5,632 nucleotides of DNA from Bacillota bacterium. GTDB lineage: Bacteria; Bacillota; Clostridia; Oscillospirales; Oscillospiraceae. The position numbers were made by a program, and so were the translations under genes. The stretch's first letter is position 1, and every line of letters starts with the position of its first letter. The notes under the pieces are model-generated. The model was not told where the DNA came from and searched no databases. It saw only the letters and a program-made list of their open reading frames with translations. Of this stretch, positions 1 to 4,839 are shown one piece after another. The DNA is taken from NCBI GenBank assembly GCA_023393155.1, contig JAEWML010000148.1:1-5632 (forward strand), in the 5' to 3' direction.

Positions 1-647
1 CCGAGAATTTTGATACCAGCGTTGCTGAAATCAATGTCTCCACAGGAAAAACGCTTAGTGGGTTGGATATTATAAAAAATGTTACGGCAATTTTGTTTTG
101 CATGGCGTTTGGCACAATGGTTGCCAAATGGATCAGCATTTTAATCAATTTGGCCTCTCCCAATCCCCTGAGCCTTCCGGACTATGTTGGGGCAATGTTT
201 ACGGCCATCATTGTGCGAAATTTAAATGAGAAGATTAAGCTCTATGAATTTGACTATCCTATGGTAGAAAAAATCGGCGATGTCATGCTGGCCTTGTATC
301 TGTCTATGGCATTGATGACACTTAAAATGTGGGAACTGGCCGGATTGGCCGGCCCCATGCTGATTGTTCTTCTCTGCCAGGTGGTCGCTCTGGCGCTGTT
401 TGCCTATTTTGTGGTGTTTCGCATTTTGGGAAAGAACTATGATGCGGCGGTCATGTGCGCCGGACTGATGGGACACGGTCTGGGCGCAACCCCCTCGGCA
501 ATTGTCAATATGACCGCCGTCAACGAGCGGTATGGTCTTTCCCGCAAGGCTATGATGATTGTGCCGATTGTGGGCGCATTTCTGGTGGATATTATTTACC
601 AGCCGATAACCATTTGGTTTATCGCAACCTTTGTCAAACCGGCTTAA
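1..647 (+). CDS. gltS: Sodium/glutamate symporter GltS, C-terminal part (5' end outside window)
   Basis: GltS is an inner-membrane carrier that couples glutamate uptake to sodium. The reading frame is open from base 3 and carries about 214 residues to a TAA stop at 645-647, so only roughly the last half of a protein of about 400 residues is present. The TTG at 63 is inside the gene and is not a real start. Several hydrophobic membrane segments are visible. The family hallmark GHGLGATPSAIVNMTAV (about 470-520) is followed by the conserved tail motif IVPIVGAFLVDIIYQP, both matching the second half of the GltS fold. Codon third positions are richer in A/T than in the genes further right, a compositional difference that could reflect separate ancestry. 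The gene is followed by a hairpin terminator. The family call is firm; glutamate as the substrate follows from family knowledge. Confidence 0.93.
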   Translation, partial: ENFDTSVAEINVSTGKTLSGLDIIKNVTAILFCMAFGTMVAKWISILINLASPNPLSLPDYVGAMFTAIIVRNLNEKIKLYEFDYPMVEKIGDVMLALYLSMALMTLKMWELAGLAGPMLIVLLCQVVALALFAYFVVFRILGKNYDAAVMCAGLMGHGLGATPSAIVNMTAVNERYGLSRKAMMIVPIVGAFLVDIIYQPITIWFIATFVKPA

Positions 648-684
648 GAGATTAATTTTTTGCCCATAGCCGTACTCAAAAAAT

Positions 685-740
685 AATAATCCCTCCAAAA
701 CCCGCAGGAATAGCGAGTTCTGGGGGGATTATTTGTTTCA
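685..740. terminator. Hairpin terminator after gltS, probably bidirectional
   Basis: Bases 685-696 (AATAATCCCTCC) pair with 722-733 (GGGGGGATTATT) over 12 bp with one G-T wobble. An inner helix CCCGC/GCG lies around 701-715. A T-rich stretch (ATTTGTTTC) follows on the plus strand, suiting gltS. On the other strand the run complementary to CAAAAAATAAT (677-687) supplies a U-rich tail, so it could also stop transcription of the minus-strand operon that ends at 854. Confidence 0.72.
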
Positions 741-748
741 CGCTTCAT

Positions 749-853
749 GAAATTTTTCTTAAAGGCTTTGGTGGCTTCCCTGCAATCCCCGCTTGGCAGG
801 GCATCCGGCAGTTAGCCCAGCCAAAAGCACAAGAGGCAAAGCCGTGAAATTTC
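749..853. other. Structured intergenic element with nested inverted repeats
   Basis: The gap between the gltS terminator and the minus-strand operon folds on itself. GAAATTT (749-755) pairs with AAATTTC (847-853). GGCTTTG (764-770) pairs with CAAAGCC (837-843). TGGCT (772-776) pairs with AGCCA (819-823). CCCTGC (778-783) pairs with GCAGGG (796-801). All four helices are properly nested and none crosses. No convincing coding frame fits. It may be a small RNA, a 3' untranslated structure of the sigma-like operon, or one copy of a dispersed palindromic repeat. Only the pairing is seen directly; its role is open, and the strand cannot be decided. Confidence 0.45.
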
Positions 854-1240
854 TTACAGCGCGTATTGCAGGGCGCGGCGCAGGCGCTCCTTTGCCCGGT
901 GCAGCGTCCGGGACACGGTGGAGGGGTCCACGCCTGCCTCCTCCGCAATTTCCCGCATGGTCAGTCCGTCGTCAAAGTACCCTTCCAAAAACTGGCGCTG
1001 ACGGGGCGTCAGCTCCCGCTGGCGGGCCAAATGGAGCTGGCGGCGAAGACGGGCCAGACGATCTCCGTTGTCCCCGCCGTTTTCCCGCAGCAGCGGCTCC
1101 AGCTCCGCAATGCGCCGGGTCAGGCGAAAAATTTCCTCCGGGTCGGATTGTCTCTGCCGCGCCTGCCGAAGCTCCCGAATCCGCAGGCGCAGGACCTCGG
1201 CCCCGGCCCGATATGTAATGGACATCTCAAGCATGGTCAT
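854..1240 (-). CDS. Orphan sigma-70 region 4-like helix-turn-helix protein
   Basis: The 128-residue product has a basic, Leu/Arg/Glu-rich helical N-terminal part (about residues 13-72, possibly coiled coil). A C-terminal sigma region 4 type helix-turn-helix follows (about 78-125), with LTPRQRQFLEGYF, then TMREIAEEAGVDPSTVSRTL as the turn and recognition helix. Sigma regions 1-3 are absent, so it cannot act as a normal sigma factor. It is more likely a DNA-binding regulator or a sigma-like accessory protein of the kind common in clostridial genomes and mobile elements. The frame stays open to 1435, but the start at 1240 is preferred: its ATG overlaps the TGA of the upstream zinc-ribbon gene (TGATG), with AGGTG eight to nine bases upstream. 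The overlap implies translational coupling. Its target is not visible here. Confidence 0.85.
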   Translation of the reverse strand: MTMLEMSITYRAGAEVLRLRIRELRQARQRQSDPEEIFRLTRRIAELEPLLRENGGDNGDRLARLRRQLHLARQRELTPRQRQFLEGYFDDGLTMREIAEEAGVDPSTVSRTLHRAKERLRRALQYAL

Positions 1241-1425
1241 CAGGCTTTCACCTCTTCTCCCAGCACCCGGCGAAAGGGCTCCAGCTCTCCTCGGGCATAC
1301 TCCGGAAGACAGGCGGCACAAATCAGCTCTCCATTGATCTGCCAATAGGACTCTCCCCGGCATAGCTCTCCGCCGCACGGCCCGCAGCGGGGGCCTTCCT
1401 GCCCCCTGTACGATATTTTTCTCAT
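1240..1425 (-). CDS. Small zinc-ribbon protein, first gene of a two-gene operon
   Basis: This 61-residue protein has Cys14-x2-Cys17 and Cys36-x2-Cys39 about 20 residues apart, plus an extra Cys22. That is the layout of a treble-clef or zinc-ribbon metal site. Between the pairs lies a short beta-like segment (ESYWQINGELIC), and an acidic and basic tail (about 41-61) follows. No enzymatic motif is present, so a role in binding a protein or nucleic acid is more likely than catalysis. ATG at 1425 is preceded by GGGAG about 11 bases upstream, somewhat far but usable. Its stop codon overlaps the start of the sigma region 4-like gene, so the two are almost certainly made together and may work together. 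I do not recognise a named family. Confidence 0.75.
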   Translation of the reverse strand: MRKISYRGQEGPRCGPCGGELCRGESYWQINGELICAACLPEYARGELEPFRRVLGEEVKA

Positions 1426-1454
1426 AAAAAATCACGCTCCCATCAAAAACAAGG

Positions 1455-1483
1455 TTGACAAACCTCTCACCGTCTGCTAGAAT
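1455..1483 (+). promoter_or_regulatory. Sigma-A type promoter of the tRNA operon
   Basis: A perfect -35 box TTGACA (1455-1460) is followed by a 17-base spacer and a TAGAAT -10 box (1478-1483), five of six matches to consensus. Transcription should start near 1490, leaving a leader of about 13 bases before the tRNA-Thr at 1503. Confidence 0.87.
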
Positions 1484-1502
1484 AACTTTTGCTGTTGGAT
1501 GC

Positions 1503-1578
1503 GCTGGTGTAGCTCAGCTGGTAGAGCAGCTGATTTGTAATCAGCAGGTCGGGGGTTCGAATCCGTCCACCAGCTCCA
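1503..1578 (+). tRNA. tRNA-Thr, anticodon TGT
   Basis: The full cloverleaf is visible. Acceptor GCTGGTG (1503-1509) pairs with CACCAGC (1568-1574), and D-stem GCTC pairs with GAGC. The anticodon stem GCTGA/TCAGC (1529-1533, 1541-1545) closes a seven-base loop with anticodon TGT at 1536-1538. The T-loop TTCGAAT lies at 1556-1562. CCA (1576-1578) is encoded. It reads ACA threonine codons. The T-stem carries one G-G mismatch (1553 opposite 1565) beside a G-T wobble (1552 opposite 1566). It is first in a two-tRNA transcript. Confidence 0.97.
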
Positions 1579-1587
1579 AGTGAATAT

Positions 1588-1672
1588 GGGGGAATTCCAG
1601 AGCGGTCAAATGGGGCAGACTGTAAATCTGTTGTCTACGACTTCGATGGTTCGAATCCATCTTCCCCCACCA
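1588..1672 (+). tRNA. tRNA-Tyr, anticodon GTA
   Basis: Acceptor GGGGGAA (1588-1594) pairs with TTCCCCC (1662-1668). The anticodon stem GCAGA/TCTGT closes a loop with anticodon GTA at 1622-1624. A long class II variable arm with a GTC/GAC stem follows, then T-stem GATGG/CCATC around TTCGAAT. Discriminator A and an encoded CCA end at 1672. The length of 85 bases is typical of tyrosine tRNAs. It lies nine bases after tRNA-Thr and shares its promoter and terminator. Confidence 0.97.
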
Positions 1673-1851
1673 TTGCGCTCACATGTTTTTCGGAACATGT
1701 GAGCGTTTTTATTTTGGAAAAACCCTCCCGTATCCGGGGAAAGCCCAGCATCAAACAGGCGCCTTGCTTTCAAGAAGTCCCTTGCGCCGGTTTCCACACC
1801 CCGGCGGGCCGCCTGCTTCCAGAGCTTGTCCCACAGCTTTTCCTCGTTCAT
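1606..1851 (-). pseudogene. Short gene of unknown function, probably truncated beside tRNA-Tyr
   Basis: The frame starts at ATG 1851 (an ATG at 1854 is also possible) behind AAGGGGA (1855-1861) and has its own good promoter. The first roughly 37 codons (1740-1851) use GC-rich third positions like real genes nearby. They encode a charged helical peptide beginning MNEEKLWDKLWKQAARRG. After that the frame crosses the tRNA terminator backwards and ends antisense to tRNA-Tyr in a WIRTIE-type stretch, the usual chance translation of tRNA-Tyr, so its C-terminal half is unlikely to be genuine protein. I infer the 5' remnant of a longer gene cut off next to the tRNA, for example by loss of an inserted element. 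A genuinely small peptide remains possible. I do not recognise the family. Confidence 0.4.
1676..1715 (+). terminator. Intrinsic terminator of the tRNA operon
   Basis: A perfect 12-bp stem, CGCTCACATGTT (1676-1687) with AACATGTGAGCG (1694-1705), encloses a six-base loop. TTTTTATTTT (1706-1715) follows. It starts four bases after the tRNA-Tyr CCA. Confidence 0.94.
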
Positions 1852-1866
1852 CATTCCCCTTAATTC

Positions 1867-1941
1867 ACAAGAACCCTGTAAACAATTTCAAAATATCACA
1901 AGTATTGTGTTTTGTCAAGGTATATTTTACAAGTTTCCTGT
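1867..1941. promoter_or_regulatory. Three operator-like sites ACAAG-N5-TGT at 31-bp period
   Basis: Sites at 1867-1879 (ACAAGAACCCTGT), 1898-1910 (ACAAGTATTGTGT) and 1929-1941 (ACAAGTTTCCTGT) share ACAAG and TGT. All have the imperfect dyad ACA-N7-TGT and start exactly 31 bases apart, about three helical turns, so they sit on one face of the DNA. The middle site also forms CACAA-GTA-TTGTG. Relative to the minus-strand promoter they lie just after the start point, inside the spacer, and upstream of the -35. The third ends nine bases before the -35 of the repressor promoter. The neighbouring S24-type repressor is the obvious candidate ligand, by inference only. Confidence 0.58.
1890..1918 (-). 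promoter_or_regulatory. Minus-strand promoter facing the short truncated gene
   Basis: Read on the minus strand, TTGACA (1918-1913) is a perfect -35 box. A 17-base spacer and TATTTT (1895-1890), four of six to consensus, follow. The start site would lie near 1883, about 30 bases ahead of the ATG at 1851. The spacer (1896-1912) contains the central operator-like palindrome. Confidence 0.66.
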
Positions 1942-1950
1942 TTTTTATAA

Positions 1951-1979
1951 TTGACAAAGCCAAAGAAAAAAGATAGGAT
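1951..1979 (+). promoter_or_regulatory. Promoter of the XRE/S24 repressor gene
   Basis: A perfect TTGACA (1951-1956), a 17-base spacer and TAGGAT (1974-1979), four of six to the -10 consensus, point at the repressor gene. Transcription would begin near 1986. It faces away from the minus-strand promoter, with 32 bases between the two -35 boxes. Confidence 0.66.
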
Positions 1980-1987
1980 AAAGAAAA

Positions 1988-2003
1988 GTCGAATTTTGTC
2001 GAA
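1988..2003. repeat. GTCGAA direct repeat in the repressor leader
   Basis: GTCGAA occurs at 1988-1993 and again at 1998-2003, one helical turn apart, just after the predicted start point of the repressor gene. The embedded TCGA cores also make the region partly dyad-symmetric. Its position would suit an autoregulatory operator, but nothing ties it to a particular protein and chance is possible. Confidence 0.35.
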
Positions 2004-2026
2004 AAAACTGCGGGGAGGCGCGGCAT

Positions 2027-2782
2027 ATGGGGTTTGGAGAACGGCTGCGGGAGCGGAGAGAGCAGTTGAATATGTCCCGCCGGGAGCTGGCAGAGGCGCT
2101 GGGCGTGACGGTTTCCGCCATTGGCAATTATGAAACGGGGATCAGCTTTCCCAAGGAAGAGGTGCTCCTGCGCCTGTTTGACAGCCTGCGGGTGGACCCC
2201 AACACGCTGTACCGGGACCACTTCCGGGGCGGAAAGAACGTTTTAAGCCACGACGAGCGGGAGGTTTTAGACCAGTACCGAAGTCTTTCCGCCGTGGGAC
2301 GGGACACGGTGCGCTCCGTGCTGGGGGCGCTGTGCCAGTATCAGGACGAACTGGAGCTTGCCCGGCCCCAGCTTGCGGAGCGGCGTATCCCCCTGTATTG
2401 CAGTCCGGCAGCGGCGGGCTTTGCCGCGCCGGTGTTTGGCGAGGATTTCGACTATGTTTCCGTGGGCGGGGACGTACCGCCCGCGGCGGAGTTTGCCGTG
2501 CACATCCGGGGCGACTCCATGGCCCCCTGGATTGCCGACGACGCGGTGGTCTATGTGAATCGGGACCCGCTGCAAGCGGGGGACATCGGCATTTTCTGCG
2601 TGGACGGGGAAATGGTGTGCAAGCAGTATTACCGGGACCCCATGGGAACCGTGTACCTGTTCTCCCTGAACCGGGCGCGCTCCGATGCGGACGTGGTGCT
2701 CACCGCCGACAGCGGGCAGACTCTGGTGTCCTTTGGCCGCGTGATGATGCATAAGCTGCCCTTGCCGAAGCAGGGGAAATAA
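2027..2782 (+). CDS. XRE-family repressor with S24 (LexA/CI-like) autocleavage domain
   Basis: This 251-residue regulator has an N-terminal XRE helix-turn-helix (about residues 5-62: RERREQLNMSRRELAEALGV then TVSAIGNYETGIS) and a C-terminal S24 peptidase domain (about 120-245). Catalytic Ser164 lies in RGDSM and catalytic Lys199 in EMVCKQY. An Ala130-Gly131 pair in PAAAGF matches the usual self-cleavage site. All parts needed for RecA-stimulated autocleavage, as in LexA and lambda CI, are present, so DNA damage probably inactivates it; this follows from the family and is not shown here. ATG at 2027 has an excellent GGGGAGG eight bases upstream. It lies next to a divergent control region with three repeated operator-like sites, an arrangement typical of phage or mobile-element switches. 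It could equally be a resident stress regulator. The gene is intact. Confidence 0.93.
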   Translation: MGFGERLRERREQLNMSRRELAEALGVTVSAIGNYETGISFPKEEVLLRLFDSLRVDPNTLYRDHFRGGKNVLSHDEREVLDQYRSLSAVGRDTVRSVLGALCQYQDELELARPQLAERRIPLYCSPAAAGFAAPVFGEDFDYVSVGGDVPPAAEFAVHIRGDSMAPWIADDAVVYVNRDPLQAGDIGIFCVDGEMVCKQYYRDPMGTVYLFSLNRARSDADVVLTADSGQTLVSFGRVMMHKLPLPKQGK

Positions 2783-2790
2783 GCGCGGCG

Positions 2791-2830
2791 TGGCTTGCCA
2801 AATGATTCTTTTGATACTGAAAGCCATTTT
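2791..2830 (+). terminator. Weak candidate hairpin after the repressor gene
   Basis: TGGCTT (2791-2796) pairs with AAGCCA (2821-2826), followed by TTTT. The stem is only 6 bp around a 24-base loop, so it would be inefficient at best. Read-through into the radical SAM gene at 2850 is likely. Confidence 0.22.
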
Positions 2831-2849
2831 AAGAACATATAGGTGAATC

Positions 2850-4103
2850 ATGAGCTGTTTGACGACGCTGACCCGGGCCTTTCTAACGCGGTCTTTCCGG
2901 CCCTTTCAGTTTAAAAACGAATATGACAAAACGTTGCCCTTTGCCGACTGCGAACGGCTGGGCCTGTATATCCATATTCCCTTTTGCAGGCAGCTTTGCT
3001 CCTTCTGCCCCTATTGCAAGGAGCTGTACAACGAGGCGCTGTGCGATGAATATATCGACTGCTTGCTTCGGGAAATCCATTTGGTGGGCGGACAAACGCA
3101 GGAGAAAAAGCGGGCCACCAGCCTGTATTTCGGCGGCGGAACGCCCGCTCTTGCCGTCCGGCGAATCGGGGAGATCGTATCGGCGCTGCAAGAGCACTTT
3201 ATTATTACCGAGGGCATCGGCCTGGAGCTTCACCCCGATAATGTGAACGTGGAGACGCTTTCGGCCCTGCGGGCGGCTGGCGTTACGAAAATCAGCATCG
3301 GGATTCAGTCCTTTGGTGATAAGTTTCTGGGGATTCTGGGACGCAAGGGCTTTGACCCGGAACGTCTTGCCGCCGCGCTGCGGGCCGTTCCCTTTGAGAC
3401 TGTGTCCATGGATTTTATCTTCGCTCTGCCGGGGCAGACGGCGGAGGACCTGAAGGCGGATATTTCCACCGCTTTTTCCATCGGGGCAAACCATGTGGCC
3501 ATCTATCCCTTTATTGACTTTGCCTTCACCGGCTCCACCGTCAAGCCCATGGGTAAACAAGAAAAACGGAAACTGCTGGACGACATCACCCGGTATTGCG
3601 AAACCATGGGGTACCGCCGGGAGTCCATCTGGACTTTTTCCGGCACGCCGGGGGCAAGCTACTCCTCCATGACCCGGGAAAATTTCCTGGGCTTTGGCTG
3701 CTCCGCCACCACGCTGCTAAAAGACCAGTTCAAGGTCAACACCTTTTCCGTGCAGGAATACCGCAGGCGAATCCAAGGCGGCACGCTGCCCACCTCGCTG
3801 ACCCTGCGCTTTACAACCCGCCAGCGGATGCTCTACTACCTGTTTTGGACGGCTTACGGCACGGAGGTGAATCCGAAGGGATTTGAAGAATTTTTCGGCG
3901 TACCGCTGAAAAAGGTATACGGCCTTGAGTTCTGGCTTGCCAAAAAGCTGGGCTTTGCCACGGAGGAACACGGAATTTTTCGCATGACGCTTAAGGGCGC
4001 GTTTTACTATCACTATTACGAGAATTACTACACGCTGGCGTACATCGATAAAATGTGGGGAATCCTCCGCAGGGAGGCGTTTCCCAAGGAAATTGTTTTG
4101 TAA
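2850..4103 (+). CDS. HemN-like radical SAM protein
   Basis: The 417-residue cytoplasmic protein belongs to the HemN/HemW-type radical SAM group. YIHIPFC begins the iron-sulfur motif Cys46-x3-Cys50-x2-Cys53, with a further Cys56 as in HemN proteins. GGGTP (95-99), ELHPDNV (about 126-132), ISIGIQSF (about 148-155) and DFIFALPGQT (188-197) follow in family order and bind S-adenosylmethionine. A HemN-type C-terminal domain includes ENFLGFGCSATT and the VNTFSVQEY segment. HemN makes protoporphyrinogen from coproporphyrinogen, but relatives act as heme chaperones or heme-opening methyltransferases. No other heme gene is visible, so the substrate is left open. ATG at 2850 has AGGTG four bases upstream. 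It follows the repressor gene by 67 bases on the same strand without a strong terminator or clear promoter of its own, so co-transcription is plausible. Confidence 0.9.
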   Translation: MSCLTTLTRAFLTRSFRPFQFKNEYDKTLPFADCERLGLYIHIPFCRQLCSFCPYCKELYNEALCDEYIDCLLREIHLVGGQTQEKKRATSLYFGGGTPALAVRRIGEIVSALQEHFIITEGIGLELHPDNVNVETLSALRAAGVTKISIGIQSFGDKFLGILGRKGFDPERLAAALRAVPFETVSMDFIFALPGQTAEDLKADISTAFSIGANHVAIYPFIDFAFTGSTVKPMGKQEKRKLLDDITRYCETMGYRRESIWTFSGTPGASYSSMTRENFLGFGCSATTLLKDQFKVNTFSVQEYRRRIQGGTLPTSLTLRFTTRQRMLYYLFWTAYGTEVNPKGFEEFFGVPLKKVYGLEFWLAKKLGFATEEHGIFRMTLKGAFYYHYYENYYTLAYIDKMWGILRREAFPKEIVL

Positions 4104-4113
4104 GCGAATATAA

Positions 4114-4153
4114 AACGGCCCGGACGCGTTATAACGTCTGGGCCGTTCGTTTG
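4114..4153. terminator. Bidirectional terminator between convergent genes
   Basis: Bases 4114-4126 pair with 4135-4147 over 13 bp with one G-T wobble and an eight-base loop. On the minus strand the stem is followed by TTTTATATT, a good U-tract for the rubrerythrin gene. On the plus strand CGTTTG follows, a weaker tail for the radical SAM gene, which ends 10 bases before the stem. Confidence 0.85.
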
Positions 4154-4188
4154 TGTCTCCGGGATTTTTATACGGACGTCTTCTGCGG

Positions 4189-4782
4189 TTACAGCTCCGT
4201 GTACGGAGCCATGGTCAAGCGGATAAAATAGCCCCGGTCATGGTCGCAGGCGGGGCATTTTTCCGGGGCGGCCTTCCCGGTGAAGACATAGCCGCAGTTC
4301 AGGCACATCCAGCCGCATTCCGCGTCGGCCACAAATAAGCGCTCCCGCTCCAGCAGGTCCGCCAGCAGCTCGAACCGGTCGGCGTGGGTTTTCTCAATGG
4401 CCGCAATGCGGGAGAAGGAGTCGGCAATGCGAGAAAAACCCTCTTTCTTCGCAATTTCCGCAAAGGCGGGATAGGCGTCGCCAAATTCCTCCAGCTCGTT
4501 GTGCCGCGCCATCCGCAAAAGCGCCGCCATGTCCTGCGCCGCGTCCACGGGATAGCCGCCGTCAATTTGCACCGTCTCGCCGGAAAGCTCTCCCAGATGC
4601 TTGTAGAACACCTCCGCGTGCTCTTTTTCTTGATTCGCGGTGAACAGAAACGCCGCCTCGATGACGTGCAGACCCTGCTTCTTCGCCTGAGACGCCGCAA
4701 ACGTATAGCGGTTGCGGGCCTGACTTTCTCCCGCGAAGGCCCGCATCAGGCTGATTTTTGTTTCGCTGTTTTTCAAATCCAT
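4189..4782 (-). CDS. rbr: Rubrerythrin (diiron peroxidase with C-terminal rubredoxin domain)
   Basis: Rubrerythrin reduces hydrogen peroxide in the cytoplasm of anaerobes, using electrons from NAD(P)H by way of rubredoxin-type carriers. The 197-residue product has the usual length and domain order. The ferritin-like four-helix diiron domain carries Glu19, Glu52-x2-His55, Glu96-x2-Glu99 and Glu130-x2-His133, the complete ligand set. A short rubredoxin-like iron site follows, with Cys160-x2-Cys163 and Cys176-x2-Cys179. The start at ATG 4782 has AAGGGGG about 11 bases upstream, somewhat distant and buried in a strong hairpin. It lies 57 bases after gluQ on the same strand with little room for a separate promoter, so it is probably read from the gluQ transcript or a promoter inside gluQ. 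A bidirectional terminator ends it. Nothing is missing or broken. Confidence 0.96.
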   Translation of the reverse strand: MDLKNSETKISLMRAFAGESQARNRYTFAASQAKKQGLHVIEAAFLFTANQEKEHAEVFYKHLGELSGETVQIDGGYPVDAAQDMAALLRMARHNELEEFGDAYPAFAEIAKKEGFSRIADSFSRIAAIEKTHADRFELLADLLERERLFVADAECGWMCLNCGYVFTGKAAPEKCPACDHDRGYFIRLTMAPYTEL

Positions 4783-4790
4783 AAAATAGG

Positions 4791-4826
4791 CCGCCCCCTT
4801 TGTGCCAGCTTGCGCAAAGAGGGCGG
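4791..4826 (-). promoter_or_regulatory. Hairpin between gluQ and rbr covering the rbr ribosome site
   Basis: Bases 4791-4805 pair with 4812-4826: 14 pairs with one C-A mismatch and one wobble, around loop CAGCTT. On the minus-strand transcript the 3' arm contains the AAGGGGG Shine-Dalgarno of rbr. CCTATTTT and the ATG at 4782 follow. It can be a terminator of gluQ with a modest U-tract, a leaky attenuator, or an RNA structure limiting rbr translation. The fold is direct observation; which role applies is open. Confidence 0.6.
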
Positions 4827-4839
4827 TTTTATGCGGATT

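Noticed and set aside
63..647. TTG at 63 as the start of gltS
   Set aside because: The same frame is open to the left edge and the visible protein lacks the N-terminal half of GltS, so this is an internal codon.
222..698. Minus-strand frame opposite gltS
   Set aside because: His/Gln-rich low-complexity product running antisense to a clear membrane protein, and crossing its terminator.
745..948. Small Cys-rich minus-strand frame over the structured element
   Set aside because: It overlaps the 3' end of the sigma-like gene and its composition follows from the inverted repeats.
793..1348. Long plus-strand frames opposite the sigma-like and zinc-ribbon genes
   Set aside because: They are Pro/Ala/Arg-rich mirror frames of GC-rich genes, with no domain or ribosome site.
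854..1435. A 193-residue version of the sigma-like protein starting at 1435
   Set aside because: Its extra N-terminal part overlaps the zinc-ribbon gene in another frame, while ATG 1240 has a ribosome site and a coupled stop-start overlap.
2811..2840. Possible promoter TTGATA before the radical SAM gene
   Set aside because: No acceptable -10 box lies at 16-18 bases, and the nearest candidate runs into the ribosome site.
4299..4700. Arg-rich minus-strand frame inside rubrerythrin
   Set aside because: Shadow frame of a complete rubrerythrin with all metal ligands present in the main frame.
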